The notes under the pieces: generated by a model
What the model was told of the DNA's origin: nothing
Seen by the model: only the letters and a program-made list of their open reading frames with translations
The model's database searches: none
Position numbers and translations under genes: made by a program
Shown here: positions 26,789 to 38,138 of the stretch, piece by piece
Layout: each line of letters starts with the position of its first letter
Numbering within the stretch: the stretch's first letter is position 1
NCBI RefSeq assembly: GCF_012911605.1
Contig: NZ_JAAMPT010000206.1
Coordinates: 62,001 to 126,000, forward strand
Direction of reading: 5' to 3'
Source: Flavobacterium solisilvae
GTDB lineage: Bacteria; Bacteroidota; Bacteroidia; Flavobacteriales; Flavobacteriaceae
Length of the DNA: 64,000 nucleotides

Positions 26789-28330
26789 ATGAAATACTCA
26801 ATTTTACTTGCATTACTACTTTCAACTTTTAGCAGTATTGCACAAATCACCGAAAAAGAAGTAGATGTTTTGGTAGAAAACACCATGAGAGCGTTTAACG
26901 TTCCCGGAATTGCCGTTGGAATTATCAAAGATGGGAAACTGGTTTTAGCCAAAGGATATGGCGTTTCAAACATCAATACTAATCAAAAAGTAGATGCCAA
27001 TACGTTATTCGGAATTGCTTCAAATAGTAAAGCTTTTACAGCAAATGCATTAGCCATTTTGGTTGATGAAGGAAAAATCAATTGGGATGATAAAGTCATT
27101 AAATACCTTCCTGATTTTAAAATGTATAACGATTATGTAACCAATGAATTTACAATCCGAGATTTACTGACGCATAAAAGTGGACTTGGACTTGGCGCTG
27201 GCGATTTGATGATTTGGCCAGACGGACATGATTTTACGCCAAAAGATATTGTAAAAAACATCCAATACCTAAAACCAGTTTCAGGATTTAGAACCAAATA
27301 TGATTACGACAATTTATTGTATGTTATTGCTGGCGAAGTGATTGAAAAAGTTTCGGGTAAATCATGGTGTGATTTTGTGGAAGAACGAATTATGAAACCT
27401 ATCGGAATGAAAAACAGCGCGGCTTCTTGGAACCGATTAAAAGATACGACAAACGTAATTGTGCCACACGTTCCAACCAACGGAAAACTAGAAGTTATCA
27501 AGCGTTATACCAATCCAATTTTTGATGCTGCAGCAGGTTTATATGCTTCGGTAAACGATATTAGTCAATGGCTTAATTTCCAAATGAACAAAGGAAATTT
27601 TGACGGAAAACAACTCATCAGCGAGAAACAAATCCTAGAAACTTGGTCGTCGCAAACTATTTTGCCTAACCGAAAAAGTCATCCTTATACAACGAACTTC
27701 AGAAGTTATGGTTTGGGTTGGCAATTGACGGATATCAATGGTCATTTACAAGTTTCGCATACTGGCGGTTTAGACGGAATTGTGACACAAACCATTATGT
27801 TTCCAAACGAAAAATTAGGAATTATTGTTTTGACTAATCAGCAAAGTGGTGCGGCATTTACCGTAATTTCCAATACCATAAAAGACAGTTATTTAGGTTT
27901 GCAAAAGTTTGACCATTTGGCCAATTTAACCCAAGACAGAAAACAAGCCGAAGACAATGCTGATAAAATCACGGACGAAGTTTGGGCGCAAGTTGATAAA
28001 AATATAAAAGCGAAAACGAAAATTGATACCAAAAAATACATCGGAATGTATAAAGACAATTGGTTTGGCGAAGTTTCGATTTATGAAAAGAAAGGGAAAT
28101 TGTATTTCACATCTAAACGTTCGCCTCGATTAACGGGTGAACTATTTTTCTACAAAGACCAAAATTTTGTAGTAAAATGGAACATTCGCAGTTTTCATGC
28201 CGATTCACATATTTTCTTCGATATCGATTCAACTGGAAAAGCAAATCATTTCACCATGAAAGCCATATCGCCGTTAACCGATTTTAGTTATGATTTTCAC
28301 GATTTAGATTTCACCCGAACTCAAAATTAA
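26789..28330 (+). CDS. Serine hydrolase, class C beta-lactamase/PBP-like
   Basis: A 513-residue protein with a signal peptide (MKYSILLALLLSTFSSIAQ). The beta-lactamase-type fold shows S78-N-S-K81 (SxxK, catalytic serine 78), Y173-D-N175 (YxN) and H324-T-G-G. The last ~100 residues form a DUF3471-like lipocalin-like domain (DTKKYIGMYKDNWFGEVSIYEKKGKLYF). Members of this family are mostly peptidases or esterases acting on peptidoglycan fragments or D-amino-acid peptides, and few are true beta-lactamases. No operon partner is evident. Confidence 0.85.
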   Translation: MKYSILLALLLSTFSSIAQITEKEVDVLVENTMRAFNVPGIAVGIIKDGKLVLAKGYGVSNINTNQKVDANTLFGIASNSKAFTANALAILVDEGKINWDDKVIKYLPDFKMYNDYVTNEFTIRDLLTHKSGLGLGAGDLMIWPDGHDFTPKDIVKNIQYLKPVSGFRTKYDYDNLLYVIAGEVIEKVSGKSWCDFVEERIMKPIGMKNSAASWNRLKDTTNVIVPHVPTNGKLEVIKRYTNPIFDAAAGLYASVNDISQWLNFQMNKGNFDGKQLISEKQILETWSSQTILPNRKSHPYTTNFRSYGLGWQLTDINGHLQVSHTGGLDGIVTQTIMFPNEKLGIIVLTNQQSGAAFTVISNTIKDSYLGLQKFDHLANLTQDRKQAEDNADKITDEVWAQVDKNIKAKTKIDTKKYIGMYKDNWFGEVSIYEKKGKLYFTSKRSPRLTGELFFYKDQNFVVKWNIRSFHADSHIFFDIDSTGKANHFTMKAISPLTDFSYDFHDLDFTRTQN

Positions 28331-28428
28331 AATCAATTTTAAGTCAATTTTTATTGGTTAAAAATTATAGAGGAAGATTTCAAATTGAATATATTTTTTC
28401 TTACTTTTAGTGAATTGAATTTAGTGCT

Positions 28429-30648
28429 ATGACTGAGATAGATTTAGAAGAAGAGAAAAAAGCGATTGCCAGAGAATACAAAGAATTACTCCGCATAAGT
28501 TATCAAACGCTTACCGATGAAGATAAAAAACTGATTCGCAAAGCATTTGATGTTGCCGTTGATGCTCACAAAGACCAACGAAGAAAATCAGGTGAAGCTT
28601 ATATTTTCCATCCAATCGGTGTGGCGAAAATTGTTGCGTCCGAAATTGGACTTGGCGCTACGAGTATTGCTGCGGCTTTGATGCACGATGTTGTAGAAGA
28701 TACTGATATTACTGTTGAAGATATCGAACGAATGTTCAATCCAAAAATTGCGCATTTGGTTGAAGGTTTGACCAAAATTTCTCAGGTCAAAAAAGACATG
28801 AACATTTCGATGCAAGCCGAAAACTTCCGTAAAATGTTGTTGACGCTTAATGATGATGTTCGGGTAATTTTGATTAAAATCGCTGACCGTTTGCACAACA
28901 TGCAAACCATGGATTCCATGCCTGATTATAAACAGGTAAAAATTGCTTCTGAAACACTTTATATTTATGCGCCGTTAGCCCATCGATTAGGCTTATACAA
29001 TATCAAAACGCAACTGGAAGATTTAGGTTTAAAATATACCGAACCCGAAGTTTACAACGAAATTGTCAGTAAAATAAAAGAAACCAAAGAAGAACAAGAT
29101 GCTTATATCAAATTGGTTTCGGATGTGTTAAAAAAATCGCTCAATGAAGAAGGTGTTGAATACACACTGAAAGGAAGACCAAAATCCATTTATTCTATTC
29201 GAAGAAAAATGGCGGCTCAAAACGTAACTTTTGATGAAGTTTATGACAAATTCGCACTTCGAATTATTTATAAATCAAACCTTCATGATGAAAAATTTCT
29301 AGCTTGGAAAATATATTCTGTTGTAACCGATCATTATCGTCCAAGTCCAAGTCGTTTGCGCGATTGGATTTCTTCACCTAAATCAACTGGTTATGAAGCA
29401 TTGCACATCACGGTTATGGGACCAAAAGGTCGATGGGTTGAAATTCAAGTTCGAAGCGAACGTATGGACGAAATTGCCGAAAAAGGTTATGCAGCACATT
29501 ATAAATATAAAAACGGTGCGACCGAAGAAACGGGTTTAGACACTTGGCTCAACTTGTTAAAAGAAGCTTTGGAAAATTCCGAAACCAATGCGGTTGATTT
29601 TGTAGAAGACTTCAAAATGAATTTGTATGCCAAAGAAATTTTTGTCTTCACACCCAAAGGAGAAATTAAATCGTTACCAAAAGGCGCAACTTCGCTCGAT
29701 TTTGCTTTCAGTATTCATTCTGAAATTGGTGTAAAAACTCGCGGAACTCGCGTAAACGGAAAATTAGTTCCGCTAAATCACGAATTAAAAAGCGGAGACC
29801 AAATAGAAGTAATTACCTCTGTTCATCAAAAACCAACGATTAACTGGCTAGATTATGTAACGACTTCGAGAGCCAAAAATAAAATTAGAAACGTTCTCAA
29901 CGAAAATACTAAGAAAATTGCCGAAGAAGGAAAAGAATTACTAACCCGAAAACTAAAACATTTAAAAATCACGTTGAATGAAAGCGTGGTAAACGAATTA
30001 GTAAACTTTTTCAAATTGAAAACCAGTTTGGATTTGTTTTACAGAGTTGGAATTGGTTCAATCGAAAATCAGCAATTAAAAGACTTTGCAGCTCAAAAAA
30101 GCAATACATTTATTAATTTCTTCAAAACCAAAATCAAACGACAGCCGAGTACAAATCAAGAAGAAATAAATCGTCCAGAATTAAGCAGTAACTATGATAT
30201 GCTTGTTTTTGGAAGTGAAAACGACAAACTCGACTACAAACTTTCCTCTTGTTGTAACCCAATTCCAGGTGACGAAGTTTTTGGATTTATTACTATCAAC
30301 GAAGGAATTAAAGTACACAAAAAAGATTGTCCAAACGCTATCACACTGCAATCCAACTATGCCTATAGAATTATGCAAGCCAAATGGATTGATTCATCAC
30401 AACAAGAATTTAAAGCAACACTTAAAATTACCGGAATGGACACACTTGGTTTAACCAACGAATTAACCAAAGTTATTTCTAACCAAATGCACGTAAACAT
30501 TCAAAGTATTTCTTTGAGTGGCGAAGCGGGAATTTTCAACGGACAAGTTGCCGTGATTGTTCAAAACAACAACATTTTGAAAAAATTGATAGAAAACATC
30601 AAAAAAATTGATGGAATAGATAAAGTAACAAGAGTTTACACAAATTGA
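28429..30648 (+). CDS. spoT: Bifunctional (p)ppGpp synthetase/hydrolase
   Basis: A 739-residue RelA/SpoT protein with full domain order. The HD hydrolase has H61 (YIFHPIGVA), the HD pair H86-D87 (ALMHDVVEDT) and IKIADRLHNM. The synthetase domain has YTLKGRPKSIYSIRRKM and GYEALHITVMGPKGRWVEIQVRS. A TGS domain follows (IFVFTPKGEIKSLPKGATSLDFAFSIH), then a helical region with a Cys-rich CCNPIPGDEVFGFIT segment, and a C-terminal ACT domain (LKITGMDTLGLTNELTKVIS). It makes and degrades the stringent-response alarmone. The intact HD residues indicate hydrolase activity. The gene precedes fur. Confidence 0.95.
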   Translation: MTEIDLEEEKKAIAREYKELLRISYQTLTDEDKKLIRKAFDVAVDAHKDQRRKSGEAYIFHPIGVAKIVASEIGLGATSIAAALMHDVVEDTDITVEDIERMFNPKIAHLVEGLTKISQVKKDMNISMQAENFRKMLLTLNDDVRVILIKIADRLHNMQTMDSMPDYKQVKIASETLYIYAPLAHRLGLYNIKTQLEDLGLKYTEPEVYNEIVSKIKETKEEQDAYIKLVSDVLKKSLNEEGVEYTLKGRPKSIYSIRRKMAAQNVTFDEVYDKFALRIIYKSNLHDEKFLAWKIYSVVTDHYRPSPSRLRDWISSPKSTGYEALHITVMGPKGRWVEIQVRSERMDEIAEKGYAAHYKYKNGATEETGLDTWLNLLKEALENSETNAVDFVEDFKMNLYAKEIFVFTPKGEIKSLPKGATSLDFAFSIHSEIGVKTRGTRVNGKLVPLNHELKSGDQIEVITSVHQKPTINWLDYVTTSRAKNKIRNVLNENTKKIAEEGKELLTRKLKHLKITLNESVVNELVNFFKLKTSLDLFYRVGIGSIENQQLKDFAAQKSNTFINFFKTKIKRQPSTNQEEINRPELSSNYDMLVFGSENDKLDYKLSSCCNPIPGDEVFGFITINEGIKVHKKDCPNAITLQSNYAYRIMQAKWIDSSQQEFKATLKITGMDTLGLTNELTKVISNQMHVNIQSISLSGEAGIFNGQVAVIVQNNNILKKLIENIKKIDGIDKVTRVYTN

Positions 30649-30686
30649 TTTGAGATTTGATAAAACAAACTTTGCAACAAAGATAC

Positions 30687-30717
30687 TTTGAAACCTTAAA
30701 CAAAAAAATTACCTTTG
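30687..30717 (+). promoter_or_regulatory. Consensus Bacteroidetes promoter of fur
   Basis: TTTG at 30687-30690 is followed after exactly 19 bases by TACCTTTG at 30710-30717, a full -33/-7 consensus. The ATG at 30722 starts only 4 bases after the -7 box, so the transcript probably begins at or within a few bases of the start codon. Confidence 0.7.
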
Positions 30718-30721
30718 TCAC

Positions 30722-31177
30722 ATGACACAAATTGCTTCAGATAATACAAAAAATCAAGAGATTGTAAAAAACGTTTTTACACATTATCTTGAAAACAACA
30801 GTCATCGAAAAACACCCGAACGTTACGCTATACTTCAGGAAATATACGATAGCGAAGAACATTTTGACATAGAAAATCTATACATCAAGATGAAAAACAA
30901 GAACTATCGCGTTTCTCGTGCCACGTTATACAACACTATCGAGTTGTTGTTAGACTGTGGATTAGTTCGAAAACATCAGTTTGGACAAAATCAAGCACAT
31001 TATGAAAAATCCTATTTCGACAAGCAACACGACCACGTGATTATGACCGATACTGGCGAAGTAATTGAATTTTGTGATCCAAGAATACAAACCATAAAAC
31101 AAACTATCGAAGAACTATTCGGCATAGAAATACACAACCATTCACTGTATTTTTACGCCAACAAAAAAAAGAATTAG
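30722..31177 (+). CDS. fur: Fur-family transcriptional regulator
   Basis: A 151-residue protein. The winged helix covers [69 protein letters not shown], matching Fur (R-x-T-x-x-R and [10 protein letters not shown]). The dimerisation part has [30 protein letters not shown] and HNHSLYFY. The usual CxxC pair that binds structural zinc is replaced by TDTG, leaving a single Cys nearby. It probably senses iron or a related metal. A consensus promoter starts at 30687 and implies a leaderless or nearly leaderless mRNA. Confidence 0.88.
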   Translation: MTQIASDNTKNQEIVKNVFTHYLENNSHRKTPERYAILQEIYDSEEHFDIENLYIKMKNKNYRVSRATLYNTIELLLDCGLVRKHQFGQNQAHYEKSYFDKQHDHVIMTDTGEVIEFCDPRIQTIKQTIEELFGIEIHNHSLYFYANKKKN

Positions 31178-31213
31178 GAGCGAAAGGTTTAGGCATTTTC
31201 AGCAAACCATTTT

Positions 31214-31317
31214 CCCGCTTTTCGTTGCAATCTTTTTATTGTTTTTGTCACACTGAGCTTGTCGAAGTGTAATTTTCTTCAAAACAATAAAAAGGATTTC
31301 CACTACAATCGGGGCTA
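31214..31317 (-). ncRNA. Candidate structured RNA/hairpin element downstream of fur
   Basis: Read on the minus strand, an outer GCCCCG/CGGG pairing encloses an asymmetric internal loop with two related words (GATTGTAGTGGAAATC and GATTGCAACGAAAAG). An uninterrupted 14-bp stem CTTTTTATTGTTTT (31294-31281) pairs with 31245-31232. The apical loop carries the dispersed repeat seen at 1225. The layout AGCCC-GAT...GGAAATCC-TTTTT-stem-AAAAAGAT...AGCGGG is one I recall recurring in flavobacterial genomes, possibly the Flavo-1 RNA family. That identity is from memory and unverified. It could also act simply as a terminator-like hairpin. Confidence 0.5.
31246..31269. repeat. Short dispersed repeat inside the hairpin loop
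   Basis: TGTCACACTGAGCTTGTCGA then AGTG: the reverse-orientation relative of the 1225-1250 repeat. It sits exactly between the two arms of the 14-bp stem at 31232-31245 and 31281-31294, as if it replaced the loop. Confidence 0.6.
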
Positions 31318-31342
31318 AAAAACAAACCATAAAAATAAAACA

Positions 31343-32859
<1,517 letters not shown>

Positions 32860-32911
32860 AATAAACTTCAGTAATTGAAATTTTAACATCGCAACCGAAG
32901 GTTAATTTCAA

Positions 32912-32919
32912 TATCTTTG
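32912..32919 (+). promoter_or_regulatory. Candidate -7 box of sdaA
   Basis: TATCTTTG matches TAnnTTTG exactly, 22 bases before the ATG at 32942. There is no clear -33 element at the standard spacing. Confidence 0.45.
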
Positions 32920-32941
32920 CTCAACTAAATCGTTATCGTAA

Positions 32942-34369
32942 ATGGAAGAATGTATTTCAGTCTTTGATATGCTTAAAATTGGTGTTGGTCCATCAAGTTC
33001 ACATACGCTTGGACCTTGGCGTGCTGCTGAACGATTTTTAGTAGAATTGAGAGCAGAAAACCTATTGCAAAATATAACTCAAATTAAAGTAGATTTATAT
33101 GGTTCTTTATCTTTAACAGGAAAAGGTCATGCTACGGATTTGGCGGTCATGTTAGGTTTATCTGGTCAAGATCCTGAATATATTCCAGTAGAAAATATCG
33201 CTTCAATAATTAAAGAAATTGAAGATAAAAACGAAATCAATTTAGGTAACGAAAAAGTAATTCCGTTTTACTTTTTGCAAGATATTATTTTCAACAAAAA
33301 CTTTCTTCCGTTTCATGCTAATGGATTGTCGTTTACTGCTTTTTTAAATGATGAAAGCCAATACACATCAACCTTCTACTCTATTGGTGGCGGATTTGTC
33401 GTAAAAGAAGAACGCGAAAATGCCAAGAAAAAACATCAAATAAAATGTGCTTTTCCTTTTCCTATTCAAAATGCGGAAGAGTTATTGCAATATACTATCA
33501 AGGAAAATAAATCGATTTCTGAAATTGTATATGCCAATGAAATTTCGATGCGTCCAGAAGCTGAAGTTCATAGCGAATTGATGCGAGTTTGGAACACAAT
33601 GCTCGAATGTATGTACATTGGTTGTCATAGTGAAGGCATTCTTCCTGGTGGATTAAACGTTCGCCGAAGAGCTTTTGACATGCACCAAAACTTAATAGGT
33701 TTATCCAATTATAATTCACCACAAGAATGGTTAGAAACCATTAGAAAAACCGAAGTAAAATTTCGTCAAATTTTAAAATGGGTTTCATGTTTTGCCTTAG
33801 CTGTTAATGAAGTTAATGCGGCTTTAGGTCGAGTTGTTACAGCACCAACTAATGGTAGTTCAGGCGTTATTCCGGCGGTTTTAATGTATTATATGGTTAT
33901 TGAAAATCATCAAGCAGACGAAAAACAAATCAAACAATTCCTGATGGTTGCTGGAGAAATTGGAAGTATTTTCAAAAAAGGTTCAACTATTTCAGCAGCA
34001 ATGGGTGGATGTCAAGCTGAAATTGGCGTTTCCTCTGCAATGGCAGCTGGCGCTTTGTGTGAAGTTATGGGCGGAACACCAGACCAAGTTCTAATGGCAG
34101 CTGAAATCGCTATGGAACATCATTTGGGTTTAACTTGTGATCCGATTGGTGGATTGGTTCAAATTCCGTGTATTGAAAGAAATACAATGGGTGCAATTAA
34201 AGCTATAAACGCTGCTGAATTAGCTATGGAAACTGATGCCAAAAATGCCAAAGTTCCTTTGGATAAAGTCATCAATACGATGTGGGAAACTGCCAAAGAC
34301 ATGAATTCTAAATACAAAGAAACTTCGGAAGGTGGATTGGCTGTTGCTGTGAATATGGCAGATTGCTAA
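32942..34369 (+). CDS. sdaA: L-serine ammonia-lyase (single-chain, Fe-S)
   Basis: A 475-residue protein. The N-terminal beta domain starts [27 protein letters not shown], with the conserved SSHT serine-binding motif. The alpha domain has [33 protein letters not shown]-like [42 protein letters not shown] and [22 protein letters not shown]. The cysteines in CQAE, TCDP and PCIE are expected to hold the 4Fe-4S cluster. It deaminates L-serine to pyruvate. Its stop overlaps that of the converging porin gene by four bases. Confidence 0.95.
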   Translation: MEECISVFDMLKIGVGPSSSHTLGPWRAAERFLVELRAENLLQNITQIKVDLYGSLSLTGKGHATDLAVMLGLSGQDPEYIPVENIASIIKEIEDKNEINLGNEKVIPFYFLQDIIFNKNFLPFHANGLSFTAFLNDESQYTSTFYSIGGGFVVKEERENAKKKHQIKCAFPFPIQNAEELLQYTIKENKSISEIVYANEISMRPEAEVHSELMRVWNTMLECMYIGCHSEGILPGGLNVRRRAFDMHQNLIGLSNYNSPQEWLETIRKTEVKFRQILKWVSCFALAVNEVNAALGRVVTAPTNGSSGVIPAVLMYYMVIENHQADEKQIKQFLMVAGEIGSIFKKGSTISAAMGGCQAEIGVSSAMAAGALCEVMGGTPDQVLMAAEIAMEHHLGLTCDPIGGLVQIPCIERNTMGAIKAINAAELAMETDAKNAKVPLDKVINTMWETAKDMNSKYKETSEGGLAVAVNMADC

Positions 34370-35394
34370 AATTCAAAACTTAAGTTAGTCGTTAAAAATA
34401 AATTTGAATTTACTAAATCTGAATTTTTCTCAAAAACATCATTTTCACTTTTAAAATAGCGTGCTTCGGTTCTAAATTTTACTTTTGAATTGGGCAGATA
34501 ATCTAAGTTTATAGAAAAACCAAGCGTTTTAAATTTATCATTGGTGGCTATAATTACGTTTTCTTTATCCTGATAATATTCCGTTCTAAAAGCCGTTTGC
34601 CATTTTGGATAAATAGAATATTGTGCTATAAAAACAGGACTAAACCAAGTTTTATTTTGATAAACATAATCAAATCCTGCAATCGTTCGCCATCTGGAAT
34701 TCCACGTTTTATCCCAATACAAATTATTAAAATATCGCATAGAATAATCCATTCCGTTGAACTCTTTCCCAATAAATGTACTCCAATTGATAACCGAATT
34801 AGAGCTTGGTTTGTAACTTATTTGTGTTCCAAAAGCTGGCGGAATATCCTTTTGTGGTTTATTAATTCGTTGCCAACCATTGGTTACAAATCCTGAAAAA
34901 CTCCATTTATCAGATGGTTTGTAGTTGTATTTTATTCTAGTCATAAAATAAGGTGAATTTTCAGCTAATAACGAACGGGTTAAAGTTAAATTAGAATTAG
35001 AAGTTGCCGTTTCAAATCCAATATAGCTAGGCAAAATTCCTACTTCAATTGAATGCTTCATTTGTTTATCTAAAAACAAACCAACATAAGCTTCGTTTAT
35101 ATATTTTATCTTTTCATTAGCATAATTATCTTCAACATACGTTCCCGATTGTAAAGATAAAACGCCATAAATATTACTATATTCAACCTTTGCTCGTAAC
35201 AATCCTATGTTTAAATTAAACTCATTTTGCCGATTGTAATTATACATAAAAGGCAACTTTTGTTCCGGTTTTGGTTGATTAAAATCATACGAATAATACA
35301 TATCAACATAACCCGAAAACGAAACTTTTGGAACTTCATCTTGTGCTGAAACGAATGTCGAAATCAGTAGAAAAAATGAAAAACTATTCTTCAT
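34366..35394 (-). CDS. Outer-membrane porin, OmpL-like beta-barrel
   Basis: A 342-residue protein with a signal peptide (MKNSFSFFLLISTFVSAQ). Strands such as VSFSGYVDMYYSYDFNQP, KHSIEVGILPSYIGFETA and WSFSGFVTNGWQ lead to a C-terminal ...[11 protein letters not shown], with the terminal Phe typical of outer-membrane barrels. The pattern matches the Bacteroidetes porin family labelled beta-barrel porin-2/OmpL-like, often next to kdp genes. Its start overlaps the end of kup by 11 bases, so the two are translated from one message. It likely lets ions reach the inner-membrane transporter. Confidence 0.8.
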   Translation of the reverse strand: MKNSFSFFLLISTFVSAQDEVPKVSFSGYVDMYYSYDFNQPKPEQKLPFMYNYNRQNEFNLNIGLLRAKVEYSNIYGVLSLQSGTYVEDNYANEKIKYINEAYVGLFLDKQMKHSIEVGILPSYIGFETATSNSNLTLTRSLLAENSPYFMTRIKYNYKPSDKWSFSGFVTNGWQRINKPQKDIPPAFGTQISYKPSSNSVINWSTFIGKEFNGMDYSMRYFNNLYWDKTWNSRWRTIAGFDYVYQNKTWFSPVFIAQYSIYPKWQTAFRTEYYQDKENVIIATNDKFKTLGFSINLDYLPNSKVKFRTEARYFKSENDVFEKNSDLVNSNLFLTTNLSFEF

Positions 35395-37336
35395 TAGTAT
35401 AACATTTATGTTTCAAAGGAATATTGGTTACAGGCGAATAAACCATTGGATATTCTTCTATTTGAACATCACTTTTATCTAATCCAAAAGCTTTTTCATC
35501 AGAAATTGATAATTTTTTCAGCCAAAAATAAGAGGTTAACAACCAACCTTCTTTGAACGTAAATTCGTTTTCAACCGAAATAAATTTTTCTATGATTACA
35601 AATTTAAAATCGGGCTCAGTGTTGTATTTTGTTGAACCATCAGGTCGAATATGCAAGTTTAGTTGTTTTCTACTCACTAAATCCTGAACAATTTTTTTGA
35701 AATACAACTCGACTTTTGGTTGTACTCTAAAACCAACATTAAGTATCACTTTAATCACTTTGTCGTCCAACAATTCTATGATTTCATAGTTTAAAGTAAA
35801 AGGTTCGTTGGTTCTATTGATATGCAAAAACCAATAAACATCAGCTCTTTTAGGCTTTTTCGAAAAAATAGAATTGATTATTTTTTCTTCAATTTCATAG
35901 GTTTTATCGGCTTTTGACAAATAAATTAAATGTGTGGCATATTTTGGAATTACATCATCTTCGCTTAATTCTTTCAACAACGGAGTTTGCTCAACCAAAT
36001 TGGTAAATTTTAAAAATCGATTATTAATTTTTCGGGAATAATACCAAACATACATCACCATAAAAATGAATAATTCGAAGAACAAAAACATCCAACGTTC
36101 TTTAATTTTTACCACATTGGCAATAAAAAACGATACTTCAATAATTGAAAAAAGCAATAGCATCAAAACAACCCAAGACAATTTAATTTTTTTGATAAAC
36201 ACTAAATAATATGATAATAAAAATGTAGTCATCAACATAGCAACAGTAATCGAGAAACCATAAGCTGCTTCCATGTGAGCGGAATTTTTGAAGTACAAAA
36301 TCATTAAAACGCAACCTATCCAAAGGATTGTATTTACTGATGGAATGTAGATCTGCCCTTTTAAATTGGTTGGATGTTTCAAAGCAACTCTTGGCCAAAA
36401 GTTTAGTGAAATTGCTTCATTGATTAATGTAAATGAACCACTAATCAAAGCTTGTGAAGCAATTATGGCTGCTAATGTTGCTATTCCAATTCCGATGAGT
36501 AAAAACCACTGTGGCATAATTTCATAAAACGGATTTTGACCATTTAAAAACTCGTTGCCTTGGTGCATTAACCAAGCACCTTGACCAAGATAATTTATCA
36601 ATAAAGCCAATTTTACAAACATCCAAGTGATGCGAATATTTTCTTTTCCACAATGACCTAAATCAGAATACAAAGCTTCAGCTCCAGTTGTACAAAGGAA
36701 AATTGCTCCAAGAAGCCAAAATCCATTAGGATATTCCACCAATAATCGATAAGCATAAACCGGATTTAGTGCTTTGAAAATATCAGGATGATGGATGATT
36801 TGTGACAATCCAAGAACCAACAACATTGTAAACCAAACAACCATTGCCGGACCAAAAATAGTTCCTACTTTTTGAGTTCCAAAACGTTGAAAAATAAATA
36901 ATCCTGATAAAATTGCAATTACAATAGGAATAGTTGGTAAATGAGGAACAACCGTTTCCAATCCTTCAACAGCCGAAGCTACCGAAATTGGTGGCGTGAT
37001 AATTCCGTCGGCTAAAAGACAAGTTGCGCCAAGAATTGTTGGAATAACTAATTTGCCTTTTCCAAAGCGTTTTACCAAAGCATAAAGCGAAAAAACACCA
37101 CCTTCGCCATGATTATCGGCTGAAAGTGTCAGCAAAATATATTTAAACGTAGTTTGAAAAGTCAATGTCCAAAAAACACAGGAAATTCCACCATAAACTA
37201 ACATTTCTGTAATTGGTCTATCGCCAATAATGGCTTTCATTACATATAACGGACTGGTTCCAATATCGCCATAAATGATACCTAAAGCAACCAATAACGA
37301 AGCTGCTGTAACTTTTTGTTTTGTAGATGAATTCAT
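35384..37336 (-). CDS. kup: KUP-family potassium transporter
   Basis: A 650-residue protein starting AASLLVALGIIYGDIGTSPLYVMKAI, the diagnostic first helix of KUP/HAK/KT transporters (GDIGTSPLY). It continues with about 12 helices (for example GEGGVFSLYALV, GDGIITPAIS-like LADGIITPPISVASAVEGLE) and a cytoplasmic C-terminal region of about 220 residues. It imports K+ coupled to protons. It lies 115 bases downstream of a KdpE-like regulator on the same strand, and precedes the porin gene. No kdpFABC genes are in the window. Confidence 0.95.
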   Translation of the reverse strand: MNSSTKQKVTAASLLVALGIIYGDIGTSPLYVMKAIIGDRPITEMLVYGGISCVFWTLTFQTTFKYILLTLSADNHGEGGVFSLYALVKRFGKGKLVIPTILGATCLLADGIITPPISVASAVEGLETVVPHLPTIPIVIAILSGLFIFQRFGTQKVGTIFGPAMVVWFTMLLVLGLSQIIHHPDIFKALNPVYAYRLLVEYPNGFWLLGAIFLCTTGAEALYSDLGHCGKENIRITWMFVKLALLINYLGQGAWLMHQGNEFLNGQNPFYEIMPQWFLLIGIGIATLAAIIASQALISGSFTLINEAISLNFWPRVALKHPTNLKGQIYIPSVNTILWIGCVLMILYFKNSAHMEAAYGFSITVAMLMTTFLLSYYLVFIKKIKLSWVVLMLLLFSIIEVSFFIANVVKIKERWMFLFFELFIFMVMYVWYYSRKINNRFLKFTNLVEQTPLLKELSEDDVIPKYATHLIYLSKADKTYEIEEKIINSIFSKKPKRADVYWFLHINRTNEPFTLNYEIIELLDDKVIKVILNVGFRVQPKVELYFKKIVQDLVSRKQLNLHIRPDGSTKYNTEPDFKFVIIEKFISVENEFTFKEGWLLTSYFWLKKLSISDEKAFGLDKSDVQIEEYPMVYSPVTNIPLKHKCYTNEE

Positions 37337-37451
37337 ATTTTTATTTATTTGAATTTTAGAATGAATACGATTAGATTAGGACAAAAAAAACCTGTATCGC
37401 TATGTTTTCACATGCAATTTTTAATTTTAAACTCTTAAAATTTAATTGATT

Positions 37452-38138
37452 TTAACTAGAATTGAAACGATAACCAACGCCTGATTCGGTGATGATGAAT
37501 TTTGGATGATTGGCATCTTCTTCGATTTTTTTTCTGAGTTGCGCCACAAAAACACGCAAATATTGTGTTTGCTCCGAATAACTTTGTCCCCAAATTTCTT
37601 TTAGAATGTATTGATGTGTTAAAACTCTTCCGTCGTTTTTTATTAATAAAGCTAATAAGTTATATTCAGTAGCGGTAAGTTTTACAATTTCTTCTCTATT
37701 TTTCACAATTCTTGAAGCAAAATCGATACTACAACTGCCAAAAACTTGTATAGTTTCATTGCTGCTACTAGTTTTGCTTCGCAAAGCAGTTCTAATTCGC
37801 GCCAAAAGTTCTTGGGTTCGAAATGGTTTTGTCATGTAATCATTTGCACCATTATCAAGTGCTTTCACTATTTCTTCTTCGGTACTTTTAACCGATAAAA
37901 TAATGATAGGATTAATGAACCATTCGCGGAGTTTTTTCAAAATAGATTGTCCATCTTCATCGGGCAAACCTAAATCTAGCAAAATCAAATCGGGTTGATG
38001 ACTTGCTGCCATGGTTATTCCTTCTTTTCCGTTGGTTGCAAAAAGCACTCGGTATTCATTAGCTTCCAAAGCAATTTCGAGCAACTTTCTAATTTGCGCT
38101 TCATCATCAATAACTAATATGGAAAAACCGTTATTCAT
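37452..38138 (-). CDS. kdpE: KdpE-like OmpR-family response regulator
   Basis: A protein of 228 residues. The receiver domain has acidic residues D11-D12, phosphoacceptor D55 (LILLDLGLPDEDG), and the conserved K in DYMTKPFRTQELLARI. The winged helix has VKLTATEYNLLALLIKNDGRVLTHQYILKEIWGQSYSEQTQYLRVFVAQLRKKIE. The D-E-D-G and TQYLRV(Y/F)V-AQLRKKIE blocks are typical of KdpE. It should control potassium uptake genes; here the nearest target is kup. Its start overlaps the stop of the kinase gene by eight bases, indicating coupled translation. Confidence 0.88.
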   Translation of the reverse strand: MNNGFSILVIDDEAQIRKLLEIALEANEYRVLFATNGKEGITMAASHQPDLILLDLGLPDEDGQSILKKLREWFINPIIILSVKSTEEEIVKALDNGANDYMTKPFRTQELLARIRTALRSKTSSSNETIQVFGSCSIDFASRIVKNREEIVKLTATEYNLLALLIKNDGRVLTHQYILKEIWGQSYSEQTQYLRVFVAQLRKKIEEDANHPKFIITESGVGYRFNSS

